From contig JAOTON010000332.1 of NCBI GenBank assembly GCA_034440635.1, positions 434,001 to 498,000 of the forward strand: DNA of 64,000 nucleotides. The letters are read 5' to 3'. The position numbers were made by a program, and so were the translations under genes. The DNA comes from Lepas anatifera. Its lineage: Eukaryota > Arthropoda > Thecostraca > Lepadidae. Shown here piece by piece: positions 24,101 to 35,100 of the stretch. The notes beneath the pieces were generated by a model. The model was not told where the DNA came from, made no database searches, and saw only the letters and a program-made list of their open reading frames with translations. The first letter of the stretch is position 1. Each line of letters opens with the position of its first letter.

Positions 24101-24996
24101 TTCGACACTCGCTGTGTGTGATCATTTCTGGCACTCGCCCCAAGTGCATAACGGCACGCCACCAAACAGGCTTGTGCTTTGTGCAAAACAACCGTTGTTT
24201 CGGCGTCTGGCAATCATCGCATGTGGCTCACGGACCCTTTGAGCCGGCCACAGTTCGATCCGTCCAACATAATGACGGATGGGTTCAATGTCTTGTTTTG
24301 TTTACTTGGAAAATAGTGTGGAAAGTGGGTGGTGGAAAACGGCGCTAGCTCAGTGAAACGTGGTACTGGTCGTCGTCAGTCAATCTTATCAATATCTTGG
24401 TCTGAAAAGAGTCGGTCTGAGTGTGTCTCCATATAGAGCCAACACCGATATCTAGCCGTTGCCGTGCAGCTAGGAGTATCAGTGGAAAGATTCTTTGGTG
24501 CTTGGCCTCCGAATCATCCGTACAGACTGAATAATCAGTGGCGAAGTCTATGGCACAAAATCAATCGGACGTTTCGCTGTCCCAAGGTCTCCGAAATAAT
24601 GTTGCGTCTGGTTGGTGTGTAATCGAATATTACATCCTGGAGCAGATTTATACATATGTATGAACCTAATTTCATTCTGAAACCACATTTGGGCAGCGAC
24701 TGCGCAGATGTTGATGACCTCCAAGTCACAGGAAATGGTCCACATGCCTTTCCCGGGCGTGACAATGACTGGTGTCTCCAGTACCACAAAGCCTTTTTAG
24801 CGCCTCCTGGGCTGTCTTCAGGCTGTTCTGGCCTCGGTACAGACATCAGTGGCCTGGCCTGCCCGTTCGTAGCGCTGTTTTTGCACTGGAGAAAGTCACA
24901 GCTTGTCTGATATGCGGTCTTCACTTTAATTAGAATGTGGTTGGACCATGGGCGGCGCCACCGAGGGGGAGGGGCACAAAGAGCGATCTACCCGTT
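21128..24996. other. no gene recognised
   Basis: 3.9 kb without a domain-bearing frame, RNA gene or terminal repeats. A GC-rich patch lies at 23260-23480. Confidence 0.4.
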
Positions 24997-25300
24997 GCTG
25001 AAAAGGGAGAGTGATGGCAACTCTCTGACGTTGACTGAAAAAGGCAACTCTCTGACGTTGACTGAAAAATGTCTTGAGAAGTCCATGCAGCCCCCCTGGG
25101 AGTCGTGACCCCCGCCGCCACGGGCTGTACTCCCCCGGGATGCGTTCTGTGCAAGAGGCTATCTCTGTTCTGCATGCAGCCCCCCTCCCTGGGAGTCGTG
25201 ACTCCCCCAGGATGCGTTCTGAGTAGAGGCTATCTCCGTGCCTTGATGCGCTTTGCGTAAGAGGCTATCGTAGAGGCTATCTCCGTTCTGCTGATGCTCT
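24997..25300. repeat. short complex tandem duplications
   Basis: GGCAACTCTCTGACGTTGAC is repeated at about 25017 and 25044. A longer unit beginning CATGCAGCCCCCC and ending GAGGCTATCTCYGTTCTGC is repeated with losses between about 25083 and 25300. Confidence 0.8.
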
Positions 25301-28300
25301 TTTTTTAAAACATTGATGTTTTTTGTTGCTTTTTTGTCGTAAAATATGCTGTCATCAAGGGCTTGAGCGTGAACAAAGAGTAGGTTCTTTAAAAGCATGA
25401 AGTGTTGCTCAATGGGTAGAAAAAGACTAGCTGGTCTAATCATGTGTTGAAAATACCGGCACCGCTGGAACATGGCTTCAATCCACCCATCTCTGGTATG
25501 TATCAGCATTCAGCATAGATATTGAAAGCGGGGATATGCCCCCGCCCTTCCAGCTATCAAACTAGGAGGGAAGTCCCCAAAAGGATCTAGCACTCTACTG
25601 ATCATCTTAGAATTCTTCCTCTTATCGAGTTGGGGTAAAACATTTTTTTTCAAATTTAATGTGAAATAGCTTCCTTGATCGCCGCCGCCGGACAACCAAT
25701 ACGTTTTAGGATTTGGCTCACCCCTCCCCCCACACACAGTGGTCGCCAGGTCAGGCCCGTCCCGCCAGTAAGAAATCGGTGGCGACGCCCCTGCGCGCCT
25801 GCTGGCCGGTTACTGGCGGCGACCGGCCTGCCCTTGACTGTAGCTTCGAACTCGACCGGGCGAGCTGTGAGAAATCCTGTGAAACACCATGTAAAGCGCA
25901 GCAGACTGGCGGGGGAGGCGGCGTGGGAAGGAAGTGGTGCGGCGTTATCCCACGCACGTTAAACACGACCGTGAACCGTGAACGAAATCCTCGTGAACGG
26001 CACCGATGTGCCGCATTTAGAAAAAATGGCGAGACGTGCGTACACGAAAATGAAGTTGTCTCCGCAGTCATCACTTGAAGAGATGTCTGACGCGGCCGGC
26101 TCAGACGCGCATTAACAAATTTTCCCATTGTGATGTAATTGTAACCGACGGCTGCATCACATCAGTACATGAACTTGGTGGGTGACGTTCCATGGCGCTC
26201 ATCTGCTTGGACGGCTGTGACGGTGGCCCGGCTGCTGCGGCCATGGCAGTGTGTCGCGGTCGAGAAAAGGCAGGCCCGCCCGCTTCTGGAGCTTCCGCGC
26301 CAGCCCCGGGCCAGTTCGCCTGCAAACCACGGTCCTCGTTCCAAACTTAATCCATATGTACTCCTAAAAATCGGAACCCAGATCCATTCAGACCTCTCGA
26401 ATCTTCCGGCCAATCGAATACAATTTAATCCGTCAGTGGATTGGGTTGGACACCCCTGCAGATATCCGATCTGTGATAGACTCTAGGCGGCGGCGTCATC
26501 GGCAGCACCGTGGTCAGCTGGGCAGCCAGCAGGCGGCCTCAGGCGCCTCCGCCGCCGCCCCGGCACGCAACAATAACACAGCGCCGCCGCCGCCGCCGCG
26601 CAACCGGTTACCACCCTGTGGAGGTGCAAACCCGAGCCCGGATGGATCCCGCCGCAGGGAGACTGCTTGTTGGACGGCGTGAAGTGTTGAGTAGTATTAA
26701 CTTCTTATTTTTTCCATCGAATGGGTATGGCTAATATCTTACTGTTTTAAGGGTCGTGGATTTCCGAAAATCGTTGGGGGTGCCGAAGTTTGAAGAAAAA
26801 AGTGAATGATTACCATGTAAAATGAGATTGTATAATATTATATTTGTTTTACATATCACACAATCCTTTTAAATCCCAAAATGATAAACAATAAAATCTA
26901 AGAGGTATTTGAACACTAATTCAATATTTCATTGCGAGTGCTCGGGCACCTCAAAAATATATAATTCACACCCCTGCATAGAACCGCTCATTAAGGTTCC
27001 AGCAACAACCCATCTCTATTCGAGACCGTTCAGCTACCGTTTCCACTGACATGTGCCGTGCTATATAGATTTCCAATGCAAACATTTTCAACATGCTCAA
27101 AAACCTAGTTCAATAACTGTCGTCGGTAGAAATAATTTATTTTTCTTTGCTTGATGTTTCATTAGTCTCCTCTCCCATAATCTTACCAAATTTCAGTGCG
27201 CTGTATTGTTTCGGTCAAAATGGAAATGTCCTGAAATATCAACATCCACCAAAATGTGTTCATTTTGCCAGGACTCAACATTTCTAATGCTTGACACGAC
27301 TTGTGAGGTCAGTCACCGCCTCAATTCCACCAAATTAACTATAATTCGAATGCTGAGTAATGCCATTAAGTGCTTGATCTAATAACGGTACATGACTATT
27401 GATAACTAATTATAGTGATTAACAATAGGTAGGAACGCGACGTCCCCTGAGTGTTAATAGCGGAGTATCCTAGCTAAAAACCATTTTTAGGCCTAAAAAT
27501 AGAAAGTCGGACAACCACGGTTAGATGGCCGTGCAAAGTGGCTTCTCGCCACCTAGAGGACGGCTGGCGGCGGCGTCAGGGTGCCTCGCGCGCCCTGTGA
27601 TTTACCCTGGACCTCTTTTTTACACGTTCAGAACTACTTATCCCTCTGCCTCAAATAATCGCGTTAGCATCTTAAACTTCTAGTGTTGTATACGCAGGAA
27701 ATGTCAGCTAGGCGTGTATATCACATGAACCGCGTGTGTTGTATTGCCAAAAGTGTGTGTCAATTTAAAAACTATTGAAAAGCCGCATCATGTAGGTACC
27801 CTGATGCGGAACAATTATTAGGACTTCAAATCGGTGCCTGCAATTTTGCATTCCATGCATATTCACATGCCGAATTCATTTAATGAATTCGTGTTTTTCC
27901 AGTGCTATCGACACCGCATACTACACAAACACCCTGCCTATATATCTACCCACGTTCACAGAATGTCTCCTACACCTGTCTCCCTCCCTCAGTCCAACAG
28001 CAAGCACAACCACAACCATTCTTAATACCACGCATGGAGGTTTTACAATCCGCCTCGCGACCCCTCGTCACCGAGGCTTGAGCTCGGCGGCAGCGGCGTG
28101 ACCTCTCTAACCTCTGTGCCCCGCGGGCAAGCGGCACCGAGCGGATGGCAGTCGCTGATTGGTGGAGCCGCGTTCACTTGTATAGCGAGAAACTCAGCGG
28201 AAATTTATCGATGAAAATGATATAGCTTTAAAGCATGAAACATAAGATGTGTTAACGACATCTTTTTCAAACATTCCTAGCCCTATTCTTTACTCTCTAT

Positions 28301-29039
28301 TGACTTGATTATGTACTCCACCATCTGAGGCTGCATCTCGGTACAGGCGAGACGCCGGCAGTCAGCACAGGCTAGCCGGCGGCCGAGTTCACTGAAGTCG
28401 GGGGTGTCGCGAGATAGGTTTCTGCTGAGTGGACAGGAGTGGGGCTCGGCCGAGGGAAGGAGAACCGAGGGAAGGAGGAGAGAAACGTGCATAAAATTAA
28501 AACTGACCGTCGGACGAGTGACGTAGAGTGGGGATTAATAGAGAGCGCTGCCAAATGCAGCCAGATAACATACCATAATAGGGAAACACGTGCTGCTTTG
28601 CTCTGTGTTGGATGGTAAGAAGGCACGAAACTTAATTCGGGCCGCAAAGCATTGTCGATGTTTTAGGGCTTTTCACCTTTCTCACATCATGCCGCGAAAA
28701 TCAAAACTATAGCGAAGCCCAAAAGTCATAGCGACGGAATGTTTTTGTCTAAGGAGTGCACTCTTGATGGATCCATCATACTAACGTGCATTTTCGAAAG
28801 CCATTGGGGGTACCTAAATCCAACAACTGTCAAATACCACAGCGTTAAGAGAACCATTGTAGTATAAACACTGTAAACTACAGCCCTAACATCCGCACTG
28901 AAGAGTAGTCGGGTACTAACGCTTACTGGAGGAGGCTTCGTAGGCCCCCCTGAGATCTCGGAAACTAAGATGCTTAGAAATACTTCAGTTTGGGGTTGGG
29001 TGGGCGCTACGGTGATCTACATAACAGCAAATTTTTATT
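25301..29039. other. no gene recognised
   Basis: A GC-rich part (25700-26680) includes a (CCG)n-like run near 26580. It is followed by AT-rich sequence to 29 kb. No gene or RNA gene was recognised. Confidence 0.4.
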
Positions 29040-29064
29040 GGCGTATGTCAATATTTTTAAGGTC

Positions 29065-29360
29065 AAACGAGGTCATTAAGGTCAAATATTGGCCGTGCTG
29101 GGGAATCACCGAGAAATGCCGTGATTAAGCGCGAGAAATTCCAGAATGTACTAAAAACGAACCAAGACCATATCGAGAAGGTTCCAAAAAATGTTAACTA
29201 AAATATTGGGGTCAAGGTCGTTTGAGGTCATTGACCTTTGACGTCACATTACGATATATTTCCGAATATTACACTTTGACTGGCACCAATGCAACTGTTG
29301 CGCGGGAAATGAGGATTCACTTTGAACCATGACTTTCGGACTTGGCCTCTGGCGTTGACC
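29065..29360. mobile_element. AGGTCA-rich fragment related to the piggyBac-like elements
   Basis: Dense AGGTCA/TGACCT hexamers (29065-29095 and 29215-29245) recall the interiors of the elements at 12150, 32319 and 58998. No terminal repeats or TTAA pair were found, so membership is tentative. Confidence 0.35.
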
Positions 29361-30440
29361 TTTAGATTGAGTTATCTTAACAATGCCGTCATAGCATAAT
29401 ATATGTCATACGTGGTAACGCCATTTGACTGTTTTCAGAAGCTTGCTTTGTTCGATGTAGATGGTGTCCCTTCCAGTAGTCTAATATTATTATTGTTATG
29501 TACCTATTAATGGATGTCTTGAGCATAATATTTAATATTTTATTGTTCCAACTTTTGGGAGTTGTTACGAAGTATCCGTCACAAGAGATCCGAACAATGA
29601 AAGTATTCCTGACACTCTTAGTTTTTTTCTGGAACAATAAATAGTGTTAAAACTTATCAGGTTTTGTGCTGCTAATATTGAGGGGTAACGCCGAGTCTTT
29701 TTGACAAAATGGTGAGGAAATACCATTTTCGAACCGCTACGGTTCTTGCAGTCACTTAACCCTATCGCCCATTCGAATCCCGTTGCCATTCCGTTCGCCT
29801 GAATTCGGTGCGAAGACTAGTGATTATGACAGCCACCGCAACCCAGTCCAAACACAGCGTCTTCGCCGGTCCGGTGTTGGGTTTCGTGGGGAGTTGGCAC
29901 CTCGGCGGCGGCAGCGTCTGCGGCGGGTTCTTGTGTGTCTGGGCCTGACCAGGTTCACGGCCCGGTGGGCTCTCTCCGCGCCGCGTTCCGATGTTATCAC
30001 CCCCGCGCCGCTGTTACCGCCCGGTTGTACCAGCGCGCGACGCCGCCGGTGACTTACGGCACCGATAGACCCGTCTGTTTGTGTTTGGGAACGAAGGTCG
30101 CGAGCGTCGATGGCTGATTCTTCAGGATTGTTTGATTGTCAACATATGGTGGAGATCTCATTATTGGATATACATATCTAGAAGCGACAGGACAATTATC
30201 TAGATTCGGGAGTTTCTCGTTCACATAGTCCGCCTGGGCTGCACTGCCCACTCCTGCACGTAGGTCTCGGCCCCCGCCAGATGAAGTGCTCTCGATTAAC
30301 TCACAGGCTCACTCGGGAAACGTGTTGACCCTATAGATCATGCGGGAACTACTCCAGGGTTCTACTAGTTAAACTTTTCACCATACATTGTTCTTGGTCT
30401 CTTAAGAGGTGTTGTAATATACCTAACTTTTGGAGTCTGT
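29361..30440. other. no gene recognised
   Basis: No coding or RNA-gene signal. CCATTCGAATCCC near 29771 resembles a B-box but has no partner A-box. Confidence 0.4.
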
Positions 30441-30453
30441 GGGTGAAAAACAT

Positions 30454-30585
30454 TGCTGGAGATCTCTTCTCTTCTCGATCCAAGGGGGTCCTGGGCGGGT
30501 TAACTCTGGGACAGCAATACAAGTCCTATGGGAGGTCCAAAATCCAGGGGGTCCGGATCCCCCAACCCCCAGGATTTCCACCCAT
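30454..30585. mobile_element. short dispersed repeat with 13-bp flanking direct repeats
   Basis: The 132-bp segment is flanked by identical GGTGAAAAACATT copies (30441-30453 and 30586-30598). The body, with shared blocks CTGGAGATC, GACACAGCAATACAAG-like and AAAATCCAGGGGGTCC, recurs at about 34843-34980. A 13-bp duplication suggests target-primed retroposition (SINE-like), but no pol III boxes or A-tail are visible. Confidence 0.55.
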
Positions 30586-30598
30586 GGTGAAAAACATT

Positions 30599-32087
30599 CT
30601 CACTTTTGTATAATATAAAGTATTGCTCAGTATGAATCAGCTCTGGAAGACCACGGGCCCACCGTGTCCTGCACGGCAGTGTGGTCGGTCTGACAGAGCA
30701 GGGCGTCTGGTCATCTCCATCTCAGTTACTGTCAATCTCGGCCCGGGGAGATGTGTTGGGAGACTCCAGGTGGCTGGTGCTACAACACGTCGAGCAGGGC
30801 GTACTGAGGACACGCACCCGGATGAACTCAGGCACGTCGACAGTGGCCTTTGTTGCCGTGCTTCATTGTTGGTCAGCGGAGTGGGTGCTGACACAGCCAC
30901 TGGAGAACGATCAGCTCTAACTGTGGCTGTTCTGTTCACCGCAGCAAACAACATTAACAGTTAGCGTGACTACGTTCCCTGGTGCGGAATTAATGTCAGC
31001 TGGCTTTGAACATCCGTAAGACTTGGCGTCACGTTGCCAACCGACCATTAATATCTCCAAATTACGGTAAGCGTCCTCGCATGGCCGCATCCTATTCCCT
31101 AAATGGCGTCTGCTGAGATCCTGCCAGAGCTCTGCCGTCTCCGGCATCCAGCTCCGGCCCAGGGTACCGCTGTTCCCACGGTAATGTCGACCACTTCCGG
31201 CGCTGCCGCGCTGCTGATAAGCTGGCAAAGGCAGCCTGAGCCCGCTCGGCACGCGTTTTTGAGTGTGGTGACTGGTGTGTGATGGAATGTGATTGCCCGT
31301 GTTGGGCTATATCAGGTGTATGTGATCAGCCAGGGCCGTCGCCGATGGGAGCGGCTGGGGGCCAGCGGCCGTGTCCGAATTATTTATCGAATTATTGGTT
31401 GGTTTACGCTGCAATCTGTTAAACTACCGCGCCAGTAGAAGAAAGCTATTTTCCTTGGAAACCAGTGGCGACGCCTTTGGCTCCAGGTACTGGAAAATCG
31501 GCGTGGGCGTATCGTTCATCGGTCCGTGTAATGCGATTCTTCCAGACAATGAACATCAATTGGCGGCATAGGCACTTGCTGCCAGTGTGTGCTTCTTTTC
31601 TCATGGATGTGAATAAATTTATTGCTATGATCGTGATGGTGGTTGTTATAAGTTCTCTCGTTATTTTTCTTTCTAATTTTTTTACTGAACTCTTTTAGAG
31701 CAAACTGACACGAAATTAATGATTAATCGCTCTTGATTGTGGTATATTAAAAAAATCAGGATATCATAATTTTCATTTTTATGCCAAAGCAGTGCCTTGA
31801 CATTCAACCCCCCCTGCCCCAACTTAAAACAACCCTCGGCACACTCTTATATCGCGGATATTTTATCAGAGCTCTCTGCAGACTGTGACCATAGCCCTAA
31901 GAACAGGAGGAGACATAAGATCATGCTCTCCTCCCTCCCCCAATGCTCAAGATCCTAACAATCGACCCTATGGCATTGACTGCAAATGAATGACTTCAAA
32001 ATACACCTTGCACCCCCCTACCCTCCCCAGTTCTGGACGTTCCGGACCTATGACGGTGACTGACCTCAGCTCCCCTCTGTTCCGCAG
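30599..32087. other. upstream of the first clear FAM110-like exon; no gene recognised
   Basis: No exon seen. About 31950-32045 shows weak similarity (CCCTATGGCATTGACT, TTCTGGACGTTCC) to the hAT MITE at 7271-7418, probably an old copy just upstream of the exon. Confidence 0.4.
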
Positions 32088-32197
32088 GGAAGAGAAAGTC
32101 GGCCGTGGAGATGCTGCAGGAGACGAAGGCGTTCTACGTCAAGTCGGAGCGGGTGCTGGACACCAGGCAGCAGCTGCAGCACGCCGACCACCTGCAG
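32088..32197 (+). CDS. FAM110: FAM110-like exon: N-terminal SAVExL/YVKS motif
   Basis: The acceptor TTCCGCAG precedes 32088 and the donor CAG|GTAACC follows 32197. The first two bases (GG) complete a codon begun in the preceding exon (phase 1), then the exon reads KRKSAVEMLQETKAFYVKSE and ends HADHLQ in phase 0. The SAVExL...K..YVKS...TRQ pattern is the FAM110 N-terminal signature. Frame choice is clear because the other frames give no family motif. Confidence 0.85.
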
Positions 32198-35100
32198 GTA
32201 ACCATGGCAACGGCGCCTGGGTGAAGGCGGGCAGAGTGCACCCGTACGGAAAGAAAGTGAAGGTGAGGCGGTCGCTTGTGCTAGGTTCTAAAGTACGGCG
32301 AATGTGGGGCTGTTTTAACCCTCGCCCCACCGGGGGGCCATCGATGGCCCCCCCTAAGGTTTTTCTGGGATAGCAGAAAAACGACGAGGCGCAGCACCGC
32401 GGTTGAGGGCTCTACCTCTCACTGCATCATTTTCCCATCGTCCCTGAAATTTTTTTACCCCGGGCCACCCAAGGTCAGGTCACCAGACGAGGTCAACCAA
32501 GGTCACCTCACTTCAACTTTAGAGCTCTGTAAGAGCTACATTTCAAAGTCGATCGATTTGAAACTTCCTACACTTCATGACCCCTCCAGGGTCTACAAGG
32601 TGTATATCCAGGATTTTTCGATTTCGTGCCCTGAGGTCAGGTCACGAGGCGACCTCTCCCATTGGAAAAGCACGGGAAAACCTGTTTCATGATATAAAAG
32701 CCACAAAAATGATTGCAAATACTCAGACTGCTCAGAACAGCGTTTTTGGACACCCTTTCACGGATCCCAGGGGTCATATTTACCCTTTGACTTTTCCAAG
32801 GTCATCCAAGGTCACCAGAGGTCAAAAACAGTATTTTGACAATAACTTTAAACCTAATTAAGCTAGAGCGGTCAAACAAACACCATCGTGTTTGTCTTGT
32901 CACTGGCTTTCATTTGATATACGGCAAAGTCACTTTGTGACCTTTCGTGACCTCAGGTCATATTAGGTCACGAGGTGACCTCTGGAGGCCAAACCACTGG
33001 CGGGAGGTCTTAACGTTCCACATAGCGGAAAAAGTACTGGCAATTTCCTATCAAATGAACTTTACCAGGCCTCAATAGCTCTAATGACATAAGAGTTATG
33101 ACCAGTTTGCTTAATCATTGCATATTTGAGTGAAAATAGCCGATCGTGACCTAATTTGACCTCTGGGGGTCAAACCATTGACCTGAGCACTAAAACTTGC
33201 GAAGTAATTTCTTACTGAATTCACGCGAGCTTTCTATTGCACTTTGCAGATTTGCGCTAACGCCCATATTTTCGGAGTTAGAGGGGGGCCATCGATGGCC
33301 CCCGATGGGGCGAAGGTGGCGCCGGACCCCCGGTGGGGCGCGGGTTAAGGAATGTTAAATATAGGTATGGATTATACGTGGGCCAAAATTTTGCAAAGAA
33401 TGTTATTTATAATATAAATATATACTGCGTCCGCTTAAAAGTGCACCTGTGTTTCCAGCAATGAGTTTGAAATGGACATTATTATAATTTCAAACAGCCA
33501 TTATTGAAACATCGTTGTACTGCAAATAGAATGGGAAGTCATGGATGATAGTTAAATAAAAAGGGCATGCACATAATCACTCCTCTTTCCCTCAAGAATC
33601 TAAAGCAGATTTTTCACATGCTCTCCACTGTGCTGGATGATAGCGGGAAGACTGAATGTCTCCAGTTATGTGATAGCCTAATCGACCCTCCAAGGAGAAA
33701 AACAGCTGACTTCCATTACAAGGAAATGACTCGGCTCTCCGGTGGTCTGAGACGGGCTGGTGTAGACGCAGTCTTCGAGGAATCCCCAACATCAAGCCGA
33801 GGGTGTTCAAGATTAAAGTTTGTGGACGAATAGTGGAGTCTCGTCGCAGGATTTGATGTAAATACAGGCCTCGACATCAAACCTTCTGAACGGTCTTTGA
33901 CATCTTCTTGAAAAGTTTTATTGTTTATGATATTCCGTGTTGCCATTTTGTTGGGCATCAGCACGCAAATTCATTTAGAAGTAACTCAATTATTGAAAAA
34001 TGTCGAGGTAAAAACATGAGCACACTTTTAGCGCTGGCACCCGTCCGCTTAAAAGTGCACCTGTGTTTCCAGCAATGAGTTTGAAATGGACATTATTATA
34101 ATTTGAAACAGCCATTATTGAAACATCGTTGTACCGCAAATAGAATGGGAAGTCATGGATGATAGTTAAATAATAAAGGCATGCACATAATCACTCCTCT
34201 TTCCCTCAAGAATCTAAAGCAGATTTTTCACATGCTCTCCACTGTGCTGGATGACAGCGGGAAGACTGAATGTCTCCAGTTATGATGGTCGTGCGTCGTG
34301 CGTCCTGTATTAGGTATATCACTCATATATGGCTGGGGGCAACTGCTAGTGTTCCGGGGTGGAACCGGAGGTTTACTAATTTCTGAAACGCATATAGTTT
34401 TTGTGTTGGCAATCGGTGACTATGCGGCGGAACAAATGGTTTTTTGCCCCCTGCTGGTCGGCGCCAGGGGCAAATTGCATACATGCCGTACTCCAGGCTG
34501 GGATCTCATTAAGGCGTGTTATCTTTGCCTATTGTTCTTTACCACGCCTGGCTGCTAATGAGGCCACGAGACCGAGCTTAATGGCATGTCGCCGGAGCGG
34601 GGCGGTGTGTTTTTCTGCAGCGAACACGCATGAATACGGCCGATATGGCTTCAACCGCTGGGCGTAATGATAGCCTGGATTCTGTACGGCCTTCTACGGA
34701 AATCGCTGCAGCTGTTCCACATGAGCCTGTACACTAGTCAGGAAGTAAGACCGATTAGAGCTTGAGGTATTCATGTGGGGACGGTGTATGGAATTTCTGA
34801 CCAGATTATCATTAGGAATTTATTATAGTTTAGGGCAAGTCTGGAGATCACTTCTCGACCCATGGGGAGTCCTGAGTGGGTTCACGCTGACACAGCAATA
34901 CAAGCCCCCATACAAAGCCTATGGGAAACCTAAAATCCAGGGGGTCCTGAGCCCCAACCCCCCGGGATATACGCCCATGATTTAGGAACCGTGAACATAA
35001 TGACGATATGTGTATTCCATGGTTAATTATGATCCCTCCGTATCTGCAGCAACTTCGTATTACACTGGGCCTCATCCTTGTAATTGTTCACCTGAGCAGT

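Noticed and set aside
29690..29790. Possible tRNA gene from a CCATTCGAATCCC B-box-like word
   Set aside because: No A-box at the right distance and no foldable arms.
33567..33833. 88-codon frame starting in the 243-bp repeat
   Set aside because: It begins inside a repeated segment, runs into the unique core and has no recognised domain or splice support.
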